A DNA stretch of 64,000 nt from Muribaculaceae bacterium (lineage in GTDB: Bacteria > Bacteroidota > Bacteroidia > Bacteroidales > Muribaculaceae), in the NCBI GenBank assembly GCA_023665425.1, contig JAMPDX010000001.1, positions 411,025-475,024 of the forward strand. Direction: 5' to 3'. Every line of letters starts with the position of its first letter. Positions within the stretch are counted from its first letter, which is position 1. The position numbers and the translations under genes were made by a program. Of this stretch, positions 1-8,855 are shown piece after piece. Under the pieces are notes generated by a model. That model had not been told where the DNA came from. It ran no database searches and was given only the letters and a program-made list of their open reading frames with translations.

Positions 1-763
1 ATTGCTCCAGCTCGGGGGTAGTGAGGGCTTCCTGGTCATTCTTGGAGATGATGAAGTCTTTGGGCTCGATAGATATGATTGTGTCCAACCCTGCCCCTTT
101 GGTCATCTTCTCCTTCATGCCGTCAAAGTCGCGCTTCACATAGTTGGTAATCTTCCATTTGTAATTACCGGCATATTCCACCGATTGAGCTGTAAGACGG
201 CTCACGAGGGTTTTACCTTTGAATTTGTCAAGTGAGAATTGATAACCTTTATCGGTGCCGGCGTCATAACGACCGATGAATGCCACCACGCCCGGCTCTA
301 CCATGAGCTGTACATTGGTGCTCTCTTGCGGCTGCTTGTTCTTGACATATTTCTCAGTGTAGTTCAGGCGCCTCTCGTTGGTGGGGGGTATGGCATAGTT
401 GCTGAGCCAAAATGTGAGGGAGGCTATGATTGTGGCACCCACCATGTATGGCACCAACATGCGGCGAAAACTCACTCCACTCGACAGAATGGCAATAATC
501 TCCGAGTTGCCCGCCATCTTGGAAGTGAAGAAGATAACTGAAATGAAGACAAACAGCGGGGAAAACTGGTTGGCAAAGTAGGGGAGGAAGCTCAGGAAGT
601 AGTCATGCATCGTCTCTCGAAAGGGGGCGCGCAGGAAGGCGTCCAGCTTCTCGTTGACGTCAAACATCACGACAATGGCCATAATCAGAATGATAGAGAA
701 GAAGTATGTGCCAAGAAACTTCTTCAAGATATACATGTCCAATATTTTAGGCTTCAGTCGCAT
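1..763 (-). CDS. LptF/LptG (YjgP/YjgQ) family permease, partial
   Basis: Reading the minus strand from 763 to the window edge gives about 254 residues with no stop, so the C-terminal part lies outside. The start MRLKPKILDMYILKKF, a first membrane helix (about residues 16-34), further helices near 60-80 and 100-120 and the motif SNYAIPPTNERRLNYTEKY are typical of the YjgP/YjgQ permeases, which form the LptB2FG transporter that lifts lipopolysaccharide from the inner membrane to the LptC/A/D bridge. LptF and LptG cannot be told apart from this fragment, so no symbol is given. The ATG at 763 lies 98 bases after the stop of tgt on the same strand, so co-transcription is likely. An internal ATG at 736 is possible, but the longer start fits relatives better. 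The ATPase partner lptB is encoded elsewhere in this window (22851). Confidence 0.9.
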   Translation of the reverse strand, partial: MRLKPKILDMYILKKFLGTYFFSIILIMAIVVMFDVNEKLDAFLRAPFRETMHDYFLSFLPYFANQFSPLFVFISVIFFTSKMAGNSEIIAILSSGVSFRRMLVPYMVGATIIASLTFWLSNYAIPPTNERRLNYTEKYVKNKQPQESTNVQLMVEPGVVAFIGRYDAGTDKGYQFSLDKFKGKTLVSRLTAQSVEYAGNYKWKITNYVKRDFDGMKEKMTKGAGLDTIISIEPKDFIISKNDQEALTTPELEQ

Positions 764-861
764 CTTGATGTATTGTTGTTATATTTCCCTTTATGGGGAG
801 TGTAGAAATGGAGCAGCAAGCTGTGTGAGTAGGTAAATACTTGATATTAGATAAGAAAGGC

Positions 862-1992
862 TTACAGGCGTCGGGTCACACGCTCCACCATAGCTGGCTT
901 CCATGTGGCGAAGTCGCCGGCTATGATATGACGTCGTGCCTCACCCACAAGCCACAGGTAGAAGGCAAGATTGTGTATCGAAGCTATCTGCATGGCCAAC
1001 AGCTCACCGGCTACAAACAGATGGCGCACATATGCCTTGGAGTATACTTCATCTACAAAGCAGGGTCCCCCTTCGTCCAGAGGGGAGAAGTCGTTAGCCC
1101 ACTTGAGATTGCGCATATTCATGATGCCGTTGCGTGTGAAGAGCATGCCGTTGCGACCATTGCGGGTGGGCATCACACAGTCCATCATATCCACACCTCG
1201 GTCTATGGCTTCGAGGATATTTGCCGGAGTGCCAACCCCCATAAGGTAGCGGGGACGGTCTTCGGGCAATATCTCGTTGACAACCTCAATCATCTCATAC
1301 ATCTTTTCGGTTGGCTCGCCTACAGCCAAACCGCCTATGGCATTGCCATCGGCTCCATAATCTGCTATACGTTTAGCAGCCTCACGGCGCAGCTCGGGAT
1401 ATACGCATCCCTGCACTATAGGGAAGTAGCTTTGATAATAGCCGTAGCACCCCTCAGTCTCCTTATAATGCTTCCATCCGCGTGCCAGCCACCGCTCTGT
1501 GAGGGCAAGGCTCTTCTTGGCATAATCGTAGTCTGCTGTGCCGGGGGTACATTCATCGAGAGCCATCATGATGTCGGCACCGATAATGCGCTGGGTGTCA
1601 ACTACATTCTCGGGTGTGAAGAGATGCTTGCTGCCATCTATGTGGCTGCGAAACCATGCTCCCTCCTCCTTGAGTTTGCGGTTGGCGCTGAGGGAAAATA
1701 CCTGAAAGCCGCCACTGTCTGTGAGGATAGGCCTCTCCCAACCATTGAACTTGTGCAGACCACCGGCTTGATGCAATATGTCAAGCCCCGGACGTAAGTA
1801 TAAATGATATGTGTTGCCGAGGATTATCTGTGCCTTGATATCTTCGCGGAGCTCACGTGTATGCACACCTTTGACACTGCCGCAGGTGCCCACCGGCATG
1901 AATATGGGTGTCTGCACCACGCCATGGTCGGTGGTAAAGGAGGCTGCACGTGCTTTGCTACCCGGCGCTGTCGCTTCTATAGTGAATTTCAT
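862..1992 (-). CDS. tgt: queuine tRNA-ribosyltransferase (tRNA-guanine transglycosylase)
   Basis: 376 residues, the usual length. The enzyme exchanges guanine at the wobble position of GUN-anticodon tRNAs for preQ1 on the way to queuosine. Visible motifs are LTDSGGFQVFSL (substrate aspartate region), ALDECTPGT, GGLAVGEP and DCVMPTRNGRNG. The zinc site is unusual: where classical enzymes carry CxCxxC, this one reads GGPCFVDEVYSKAY, keeping only one of three cysteines, although the later histidine in ASIHNLAFY is present. Cysteine loss at this place may be common to Bacteroidetes TGTs, but I recall this only loosely. The gene sits 118 bases downstream of folE and upstream of the LptF/G permease on the same strand. 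FolE makes the precursor shared by folate and queuosine, so the pairing with tgt makes biochemical sense. Confidence 0.96.
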   Translation of the reverse strand: MKFTIEATAPGSKARAASFTTDHGVVQTPIFMPVGTCGSVKGVHTRELREDIKAQIILGNTYHLYLRPGLDILHQAGGLHKFNGWERPILTDSGGFQVFSLSANRKLKEEGAWFRSHIDGSKHLFTPENVVDTQRIIGADIMMALDECTPGTADYDYAKKSLALTERWLARGWKHYKETEGCYGYYQSYFPIVQGCVYPELRREAAKRIADYGADGNAIGGLAVGEPTEKMYEMIEVVNEILPEDRPRYLMGVGTPANILEAIDRGVDMMDCVMPTRNGRNGMLFTRNGIMNMRNLKWANDFSPLDEGGPCFVDEVYSKAYVRHLFVAGELLAMQIASIHNLAFYLWLVGEARRHIIAGDFATWKPAMVERVTRRL

Positions 1993-2110
1993 AAGTAGCT
2001 GGTCAAATTAACATATAGTATGTGCAGGGATTTTGAGGCTGCAATCTCACTCTGAGCAGAGGCAATGCGGGACATCACGATTGCCGGGAGTGTGGCTCAT
2101 AGGGAGTATA

Positions 2111-2701
2111 TCATGATTGTATCTCGGCAAGACGCATGAACTCTGCTCGTAATGCCGGGTCATCGGCAAAGGCTCCGCTATACTCCATGGTTGTAGTCTC
2201 GCTTTCCTGCTTCTCCACACCGCGCATCTTCATGCATAAGTGTCCGGCAGTGCATGAGACAATAACACCCTTGTTGGGTATAGCGTTGGTGAGATATTCA
2301 CAGATCTGTTCGGTGAGACGCTCTTGCACTTGCAGGCGGCGTGCAAAGACATCGGTGATACGTGCCAATTTTGACAGGCCGATAATTTTGCCGTCAGGAA
2401 TATAGCCAATAGTCATACGTCCGAAGAAGGGGAGTATGTGGTGTTCGCAAAGAGAGTAAAACTCAATATTGCGCACCAGCACCATTCCCTTGCCGGTATG
2501 GCTGAATATAGCCTTTTGGGCCATCTCGTCAGGGTCTGCTGTATATCCGCATGTGGCATCTATCAGAGCCTTGGCTGCGCGTATAGGGGTCTTAAGCAGC
2601 CCCTCGCGCTCCGGGTCTTCACCTATCAGCCGCAATATCTCGCGGTAGTGTTGAGCAATGGCTTCTACCTGCTCCGGATTATGTTTTTCCTTTCTACTCA
2701 T
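2111..2701 (-). CDS. folE: GTP cyclohydrolase I
   Basis: 196 residues. It converts GTP to 7,8-dihydroneopterin triphosphate, the first step toward folate and, through QueD, toward queuosine. The zinc ligands are visible as C85 and H88 in SLCEHHILPFFG and C156 in TAGHLCMKMRGVEKQES; the GTP-binding segment PDGKIIGLSKLARI lies at about 102-115. The N-terminal helix (residues 9-30) is typical of type I enzymes. The start ATG at 2701 is 47 bases downstream of the tpiA stop on the same strand with no terminator between, so it is probably read from the tpiA promoter. Identification is firm. Confidence 0.97.
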   Translation of the reverse strand: MSRKEKHNPEQVEAIAQHYREILRLIGEDPEREGLLKTPIRAAKALIDATCGYTADPDEMAQKAIFSHTGKGMVLVRNIEFYSLCEHHILPFFGRMTIGYIPDGKIIGLSKLARITDVFARRLQVQERLTEQICEYLTNAIPNKGVIVSCTAGHLCMKMRGVEKQESETTTMEYSGAFADDPALRAEFMRLAEIQS

Positions 2702-2748
2702 TTATATATGTTAGTCAGGGGCACATATGCCCCTGACTATATGTGGTA

Positions 2749-3501
2749 TTAGTTAAATGCTTCAACAATGCCCATAAAGGAGTCAGCCTTCAGAGCAGCA
2801 CCGCCAATGAGACCGCCGTCCACGTCGGGCTTGGCGAAGAGCTCTTTGGCATTGGTGGGCTTGCAGCTGCCACCGTAGAGGATAGAGGTGTTGTCTGCCA
2901 CTTCTTTGCCATACTTGTCAGCTATGACCTTACGGATGTGAGCGTGCATATCTTGAGCCTGCTCGGCTGTGGCTGTCTTGCCGGTGCCGATAGCCCATAC
3001 GGGCTCGTAGGCTATCACTATCTTGCCGAAATCCTCAGCTGAGAGGTCAAATAGGGCTTCTACCTGGCCCTTCACTACATCGTTGTATGTGCCATTCTCA
3101 CGCTCTTCGAGCACCTCACCTACACAGAATATGGGAGTGAGGTTGTTGTCAAGAGCCAGACGGGTTTTGGCCTTCAGGGTCTCGTTAGTCTCGCCATAGT
3201 ACTGGCGACGCTCGCTGTGACCGAGGATTACGTAGTTGGCGCCGGTAGAGGCTACCATGGGAGCGCTCACCTCGCCGGTGTAGGCACCCTTGTCATGGTC
3301 AGCACAATTCTCGGCACCCAAACCTAACACACTCTTGTCGATAACACCGGCCACGGGCACAAGGTGTGTGAAGGGCACACAAATCACAACGTCGCAGTTG
3401 TGGGGAGCTGCAAGTGCTTCATTCACAGCCTTAGCGAGTTCAACACCTTCCTGTACGGTAGTGTTCATCTTCCAGTTGCCGGCTACAATATTCTTTCTCA
3501 T
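2749..3501 (-). CDS. tpiA: triosephosphate isomerase
   Basis: 250 residues, standard for the family. It interconverts dihydroxyacetone phosphate and glyceraldehyde 3-phosphate in the cytoplasm. Catalytic residues are K11 (AGNWKMN), H95 (ILGHSERR) and E166 ([14 protein letters not shown]), with the flexible loop following E166 and the phosphate-binding LYGGS and GLIGGAAL segments near the end. A promoter with a TAACTTTG -7 box at 3594-3601 gives an estimated leader of about 85 bases before the ATG at 3501. The gene heads a same-strand run with folE (47-base gap) and then tgt and the LptF/G permease. Confidence 0.98.
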   Translation of the reverse strand: MRKNIVAGNWKMNTTVQEGVELAKAVNEALAAPHNCDVVICVPFTHLVPVAGVIDKSVLGLGAENCADHDKGAYTGEVSAPMVASTGANYVILGHSERRQYYGETNETLKAKTRLALDNNLTPIFCVGEVLEERENGTYNDVVKGQVEALFDLSAEDFGKIVIAYEPVWAIGTGKTATAEQAQDMHAHIRKVIADKYGKEVADNTSILYGGSCKPTNAKELFAKPDVDGGLIGGAALKADSFMGIVEAFN

Positions 3502-3593
3502 CGTTATAAATATTTATTACGTTGCGGGAAGAACTCCGGTAAGCTATTGAGTACCAATTGACATTACACGGCAGTCTACTCCCAAATATTGTG

Positions 3594-3624
3594 CAAAGTT
3601 ACAAAATTCCCCACATATATCAAA
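3594..3624 (-). promoter_or_regulatory. promoter of tpiA (Bacteroidetes -33/-7)
   Basis: On the minus strand TTTG (3621-3624) is followed after 19 bases by TAACTTTG (3594-3601), matching the TTTG/TAnnTTTG consensus. Transcription should begin near 3588. Confidence 0.75.
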
Positions 3625-3655
3625 ATATTTACGTTGATGTAAAGTCTCCGATGTG

Positions 3656-4882
3656 TTACTTCCGCCGCAGCGTGATGAGGGTCAGTTCCGGTGTTGCCCC
3701 TATGCGTGTGGGGATACCAACTTCGCCGCAGCCTATGTTGACATATAGTTTAAGGGGGATACCGGCTGCCGACTTAAATTCGTACAAGCCACCCCATTCG
3801 GGATATTTGAATGCTGCGGGACTCCACCCGGTGCCCGGTTTGCCTATCATCATCTGCATGGCGTGGGTGTGGCCGGCAAGAGTCAAATCTATGTCGGTGG
3901 TGTGGCGCACTTGCTCATGCCAATGCATCGGGTTGTGAGTGAGAAGTATTTTGAAATTGTCATCCTTAATCTTGCCGGTCTGATCGTGAGGATAGGCGGC
4001 ATCCAGATTGCCATACTGCTTGAAGGGGGGCTCGCCCCAGTTCTCCACGCCTATCAGTGCGATACTGTCGTTGCCCACCTTGATGAAAGAATGAGCGTTG
4101 TCAAGCACTTTCCAGCCCATTTTATGCTGTATTTCGCGGAGCTCCTGAGCGTCTGCAAGGTGCTCCTTTTCGCTTGGCCAGTCGGCATAGTCGCCATAGT
4201 CATGGTTGCCCATAATGGAGTAGACGCCATATTTGGCTTTCAGGCCTGAGAGCACCTCGATAAAGGGGTATGCCTCGTTGGCGCGTCGGTTTACCAAATC
4301 GCCGGTAAACAGTATAAGGTCCGGGTGAAGAGCGTTGATTCTGTCGGTAAGCTTCTGCACGAATGCCACATCGGTGCCCCAGGTGCCTACATGGGCATCG
4401 GAGAATTGCACAATGCGGAACCCGTCAAAGGCTTCGGGTATCTTTGGCGAGGCAATCTCCACATCGCTGACAATGATCTGCGTGCGCCCAAAGATAGCTC
4501 CATACCACATTGTTATGAAGATGATAGCGCCTAATGGAATTCCGACCCATTTGCCAAGAGGCCATTGCCGCCGCTTGAAGAGTTGCGGTATGCGCCCTAT
4601 GAGGTCGATTATCACATACACAAATTTCGGTATGTAGATAGTGGCCCATGTATAAAGCACCCACATTACCGGCAGTATTGATGAGTCGGCATCACGCTTG
4701 GGCCAGCACATACAGAGCACCAGCAGAAGATTGGTGAGTATTGCACCCCACATATACCACCTCCTGCCCCTGAATGACCGGGCTGCTGTGGCTTCTCGCT
4801 CAGGTATCTTGAAGTAGATATAGGCATCGGCGGATAATGCCGGCACCAGCAATATCAATGTAAAAATAAGTGGCAATCTCAT
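3656..4882 (-). CDS. membrane-anchored metallophosphoesterase (YkuE-like)
   Basis: 408 residues. Four hydrophobic helices occupy roughly residues 3-22, 44-60, 70-92 and 110-132, followed by a calcineurin-like phosphoesterase domain. The dimetal motifs are present in order: D162 and H164 in QFSDAHVG, D195 in LFTGDLVNRR, N226/H227/D228 in IMGNHDYGD, then LLTHNPMHW and LAGHTHAMQM. The domain should face one side of the inner membrane; the substrate cannot be told from sequence (relatives act on UDP-sugar lipids, phosphodiesters or phospholipids). The stop of the upstream acyltransferase is only 5 bases before this ATG, so the two form an operon, which suggests a lipid-related role. That link is inference. 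Confidence 0.88.
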   Translation of the reverse strand: MRLPLIFTLILLVPALSADAYIYFKIPEREATAARSFRGRRWYMWGAILTNLLLVLCMCWPKRDADSSILPVMWVLYTWATIYIPKFVYVIIDLIGRIPQLFKRRQWPLGKWVGIPLGAIIFITMWYGAIFGRTQIIVSDVEIASPKIPEAFDGFRIVQFSDAHVGTWGTDVAFVQKLTDRINALHPDLILFTGDLVNRRANEAYPFIEVLSGLKAKYGVYSIMGNHDYGDYADWPSEKEHLADAQELREIQHKMGWKVLDNAHSFIKVGNDSIALIGVENWGEPPFKQYGNLDAAYPHDQTGKIKDDNFKILLTHNPMHWHEQVRHTTDIDLTLAGHTHAMQMMIGKPGTGWSPAAFKYPEWGGLYEFKSAAGIPLKLYVNIGCGEVGIPTRIGATPELTLITLRRK

Positions 4883-4887
4883 TTCTC

Positions 4888-6072
4888 TTATTCCACACCT
4901 CCGAGCAGCGCTTTAAGTTTGTTTATCAACGGATTGGCATACATTGTCAGCAGCAGCTTGCGCAGATACTCCACCTCATCGGCTGTGAGTGCCGGAAGGT
5001 CTATTTTGGCTATCTGATTTTGGAGATACTCCTTAAACTTAACCACCTCTTCATCAGTATATTTGGCTGCGAAGCGCGATGAGGAATTCAATGTGTCGTA
5101 TGCTATATAGTTGATAGGGAAAATCTCGTAGCTGCGGTGTATTGCATTGTCTATTATGCGGCATACATATTTGGCCGCCACATTCTTGTCGCGAAATTGT
5201 CCTATCTCATCTATGCGGCTGTTGATGCGGGGAGTGAGCTGGAAGTGCACTTTACCCTTGAATTGCAATAGGCCGGTCTCCATGGAGAATAAATCATCCT
5301 TTGTACTCTTCTTATAGCCCGGGTCGCGACGCTTGAGCAGGAACTCACGAGCTTTGAGGTAGTCATTGGGGTCATACTCGTATGATATAGCTACAGGCAT
5401 CAGGTTGATCTCCTTGACCCCCTCCATAAACGAGCTCTGACCACCGAGCGATAACATCTTGACCAGCGACTCTTGAGTGTGGTCAGAGCTGTCTTTGGCG
5501 CGTCCTTCACGCTGAGCTATCCATACACTCTCATGTTTGTGCAGGATGGTGTGGTGGATATATGCCGACAATTTTTTAGCCGCATTCAGGGCCTCGCGCA
5601 TACCGGTGTCACGCTTCACTATGAAACTCTTGTTGAGGCGCACCAGGTCCGTTATCCAGTCGTATATCAGCAGGTTATTGCCAATCGCCACCTCGGTGGT
5701 AGGCATGCGCTGACGCAGAAATGCCAGATTCAGGAATGAGGCATCCAGCACTATATCGCGGTGGTTGGATATGAATGTGTAATTCAATGCCGAGTTGTAG
5801 TTGCGAATACCCCCCAATGTGATGCCAGCCGTAGTGTTCTTGGCCACCATCTGCATGAACGGGAACATCACAAGAGTCTGGAAATCATGCTTATTGTCTA
5901 TTAGTAACAATTCCTGCTTTATTGTCTCCACATCCTGAGGAGGCATACAGAAAGACAGAGCATGCATAAATCCGGGCTCATTGAGCAATGAGACCATTTT
6001 CTCATGAAAGATGGCATCATCGTATGGGCATATATCACTAAAATCGTATTCCATTTCTATCAATCTTTGCAT
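4888..6072 (-). CDS. lysophospholipid/glycerolipid acyltransferase family protein
   Basis: 394 residues. The segment TFISNHRDIVLDASFL (residues 99-114) resembles the acyltransferase block I of PlsB/PlsC enzymes, and SVWIAQREGRAKDSSDHTQ resembles the glycerol-phosphate-binding block (EGxRxR-like). Block I is odd: H104 and D110 are separated by five residues instead of the canonical four. Bacteroidetes proteins annotated as 1-acyl-sn-glycerol-3-phosphate acyltransferases seem to share this spacing, from memory. No membrane helix is obvious, so it is probably peripheral at the inner membrane. It is transcribed from its own promoter at 6204-6235, leaving a leader of about 125 bases, and is followed within 5 bases by the metallophosphoesterase gene. 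Confidence 0.82.
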   Translation of the reverse strand: MQRLIEMEYDFSDICPYDDAIFHEKMVSLLNEPGFMHALSFCMPPQDVETIKQELLLIDNKHDFQTLVMFPFMQMVAKNTTAGITLGGIRNYNSALNYTFISNHRDIVLDASFLNLAFLRQRMPTTEVAIGNNLLIYDWITDLVRLNKSFIVKRDTGMREALNAAKKLSAYIHHTILHKHESVWIAQREGRAKDSSDHTQESLVKMLSLGGQSSFMEGVKEINLMPVAISYEYDPNDYLKAREFLLKRRDPGYKKSTKDDLFSMETGLLQFKGKVHFQLTPRINSRIDEIGQFRDKNVAAKYVCRIIDNAIHRSYEIFPINYIAYDTLNSSSRFAAKYTDEEVVKFKEYLQNQIAKIDLPALTADEVEYLRKLLLTMYANPLINKLKALLGGVE

Positions 6073-6203
6073 AGACAGACACTGTGCCTTCGGTTACCGA
6101 AAACACCAATACTGCCTGGTTTGTGCATTGGCGGACTATCAATTAACGCTCTTGTATACCAAAGGGTTGAAGGTATCGCTATGGCGTACTCCGCATTCAG
6201 CTA

Positions 6204-6235
6204 CAAAATTAGTAAACAATTTCGACATGAACAAA
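6204..6235 (-). promoter_or_regulatory. promoter of the acyltransferase-phosphoesterase operon
   Basis: Minus strand TTTG (6232-6235), 20 bases, TAATTTTG (6204-6211): a full match to the Bacteroidetes consensus. Expected start of transcription near 6198. Confidence 0.78.
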
Positions 6236-6302
6236 CAAGCAGCCTATATTCTATAAAAAAATTGCAAAATGTCTCAAAGCACAGCGCCGGTTGGCCAAAT
6301 TA

Positions 6303-6335
6303 TTTGTTGCTACCGAAATAAATCATACTTTTTTG
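6303..6335 (+). promoter_or_regulatory. possible promoter of the TonB-dependent receptor
   Basis: TTTG (6303-6306), 19 bases, then TACTTTTTTG (6326-6335), a loose -7 box with extra T bases. If real, transcription starts near 6341 and upstream in-frame TTG codons cannot be the start of translation. Confidence 0.4.
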
Positions 6336-6347
6336 CGTTCATATATT

Positions 6348-8759
6348 GTGAAGTATTTTTCTAACATAATTACAAGTCTGCTTGTATCTTTGGTGATGGC
6401 CATACCGGCTGTTGCCGATAATGTCACGCTCACCGGCTTCGTAAAGGATGCTGATGGCAAGCCCATAGAATTCGCAACAGTCAAGGTAGAGGGTAAGGCT
6501 ATCGGTACCCTCACCGAGCTTGACGGTTCATATAAGCTGGTGTTGGCCGAGGCTGACACCATACCCATGCAGTTCAGTTGTATTGGCTATCGCGATGTGA
6601 AGAGAAATCTCATTAAGCCCAAAGGAGAGGTCACTCTTAATGTCATGCTCCCTATCAGCGATGTATTGCTCGATGAGGTGGAGGTGACTGCCTACCGTCA
6701 GAATATTGGTGGCATGGACCAGATAGATATCAAGGACTTGAAGCTCTCACCTAATGTGAGCGGCGGCAGTGTCGAGGGCTTGTTGACTACTATGGCCGGT
6801 GTCAATTCATCCAACGAGATGAGTTCGCAATATTCAGTGCGCGGCGGCACATACGATGAAAATTCTGTATATATCAATGGCACAGAGATATATCGCCCTC
6901 AGTTAGTGCGCTCCGGCCAGCAAGAGGGCTTGAGTATCATTAACCCCGATATGGTCGGGAACATCAAGTTCTCCACCGGTGGCTTCCCGGCACGCTATGC
7001 CGATAAGATGTCGAGCGTGCTCGATATCACGTACCGTGAACCGGAAGCCTTCGAGGCGGGTATCACAGCCTCACTGATGGGCGTAAACCTGTATCTAGGC
7101 ACTAACTCCGGCAAATTCAGCCAGCTTCACGGCTTCCGATATAAGAAGAATAATTCGCTGCTGTCATCGCTTGAGACACGCGGTGAGTATAACCCCTCAT
7201 ATCTCGATTATCAGACCAATCTTGTGTGGACTCCTTCCAAAAAGTTCTCAGTGAATTTCTTGGGCAACATATCATCCAATCATTACAATTTTGAGCCTGC
7301 TGACCGTGAGACTTCATTTGGTACATCTACCAATATAAAGAAATTCAAGGTATACTTCGACGGACAGGAGAAGGACCAATTTGATACATATCTCGGAGCA
7401 CTTAATTTGAATTATCGAGTCAACAGCGCCACAGATTTCTCCCTCGGATTGTCCGGCTTTATGACAAGCGAATATGTCAGCTATGACATTTCAGGCGAAT
7501 ATTGGCTCGATCAGGCCGGTACCTCGGGCGAGGGCGCTGTAGGAGGCGAGCTCGGCGTCGGTAAGTATATGGAGCACTCACGCAACAGGCTCAAGGCATC
7601 TGTAATTCAAGCCGTGTTGCGCGGTCGTACTGTTGTAGGAAACAACCACATATCATACGGAGCCCTTATTCAGAAAGAAAAGTTCCTTGACCGCACACGT
7701 GAGTGGGAGTGGCGCGACTCTGCCGGTTACTCTTTGCCTACTCAGCCTGTCGGTGTACATCTTATTTATAACCTGTCATCACATCAAGACCTTAACTCCA
7801 CGCGGGCTGCTGTATATGCTGAGGATGCATTGTATATCAACAATGATGCCGGTCAGTTTACCCTGAATGGTGGCCTTAGACTCTCTTATTGGAATTTCAA
7901 CAAGGAGTTGCTCATTTCTCCTCGCCTGAACATGATATTCACTCCGGCAGCTAATAACCAATGGAGGTTCCGACTGGCAGCCGGTATGTACTATCAAAGT
8001 CCGTTCTACAAAGAATTCCGAATGGCAGCTACTGATGACTTGGGTAATGCATCGATTATATTGAACAAAGACATCAAATCCCCTCGAAGCATACAAGTGC
8101 TTCTTGCTGCTGACTATGACTTCAGGATGATGAACAGACCCTTTAAAATTTCTGCTGAGGCGTACTATAAGAATCTTACCAACCTCATATCTTACGAGTA
8201 TGATAATCTGAAGGTGCAATACTCCGGTGTCAATGACTCCAAAGGTTACATTATGGGCCTCGATTTCAAATTGTTCGGACAGTTTGTGCCCGGTTCAGAC
8301 TCATGGATTACCTTCTCATTGATGAAGACTCAACAGAATGTGGATGGAATAAAGACCCCGTTGCCTTCTGATCAGAGATATGCCTTCTCATTATTCTTTA
8401 ATGATTACTTCCCAAAATTCCCAAAGCTGAAATTTTCGTTGCGCGGTATATTCTCAGACGGCTTGACAATGGTTGCCCCCCGCGTGAAGCGAGAAGTAGC
8501 ATGGTTCAGAGCTCCGGCATACAAACGTGTGGATATAGGTCTGAGCTACCAGATAATAGGAGCTCCCGACCAGGCTGAGCCGAGTGGTATTTGGCGACAC
8601 TTCCGCAATATCACTGTAGGAGTAGATGTCTTCAATCTCTTTGATATAAGCAACGTCAGCTCATATTACTGGGTGACAGACGTCAACGGCATACAATACG
8701 CAGTGCCCAACTATCTGACCCGTCGTCAGTTTAACGCACGTCTCACCCTTGAATTTTAA
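6348..8759 (+). CDS. TonB-dependent outer-membrane receptor with carboxypeptidase-like N-domain
   Basis: About 803 residues from a GTG at 6348. The GTG gives a good signal peptide (basic KYF, hydrophobic stretch, cleavage near AVA-DN). Next comes a carboxypeptidase-like regulatory domain (LTGFVKDADGKPIEFATV; about residues 26-110), a plug domain (SGGSVEGLLTTMAGV, YSVRGGTYDENSVYINGTE; about 115-235) and a beta-barrel ending in the aromatic NARLTLEF. Such receptors import siderophores, glycans or other large ligands with TonB energy; the ligand cannot be read from the sequence, and no SusD partner or lipoprotein follows, which argues against a standard polysaccharide locus. A longer frame with a TTG at 6291 exists but begins upstream of the likely promoter. 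The acyltransferase operon diverges from the same gap. Confidence 0.9.
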   Translation: MKYFSNIITSLLVSLVMAIPAVADNVTLTGFVKDADGKPIEFATVKVEGKAIGTLTELDGSYKLVLAEADTIPMQFSCIGYRDVKRNLIKPKGEVTLNVMLPISDVLLDEVEVTAYRQNIGGMDQIDIKDLKLSPNVSGGSVEGLLTTMAGVNSSNEMSSQYSVRGGTYDENSVYINGTEIYRPQLVRSGQQEGLSIINPDMVGNIKFSTGGFPARYADKMSSVLDITYREPEAFEAGITASLMGVNLYLGTNSGKFSQLHGFRYKKNNSLLSSLETRGEYNPSYLDYQTNLVWTPSKKFSVNFLGNISSNHYNFEPADRETSFGTSTNIKKFKVYFDGQEKDQFDTYLGALNLNYRVNSATDFSLGLSGFMTSEYVSYDISGEYWLDQAGTSGEGAVGGELGVGKYMEHSRNRLKASVIQAVLRGRTVVGNNHISYGALIQKEKFLDRTREWEWRDSAGYSLPTQPVGVHLIYNLSSHQDLNSTRAAVYAEDALYINNDAGQFTLNGGLRLSYWNFNKELLISPRLNMIFTPAANNQWRFRLAAGMYYQSPFYKEFRMAATDDLGNASIILNKDIKSPRSIQVLLAADYDFRMMNRPFKISAEAYYKNLTNLISYEYDNLKVQYSGVNDSKGYIMGLDFKLFGQFVPGSDSWITFSLMKTQQNVDGIKTPLPSDQRYAFSLFFNDYFPKFPKLKFSLRGIFSDGLTMVAPRVKREVAWFRAPAYKRVDIGLSYQIIGAPDQAEPSGIWRHFRNITVGVDVFNLFDISNVSSYYWVTDVNGIQYAVPNYLTRRQFNARLTLEF

Positions 8760-8855
8760 CCGAGCTCCTATCATCGAAGTCAGTGAGAGGATTTTTTGGC
8801 CTTACTCAACATTTTGGCCTGATTTTTGTTACTCGGTAAGCATATCTATATAAAA

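Noticed and set aside
841..1797. 318-residue plus-strand frame
   Set aside because: It lies opposite tgt, has no recognisable domain, and tgt has complete family motifs.
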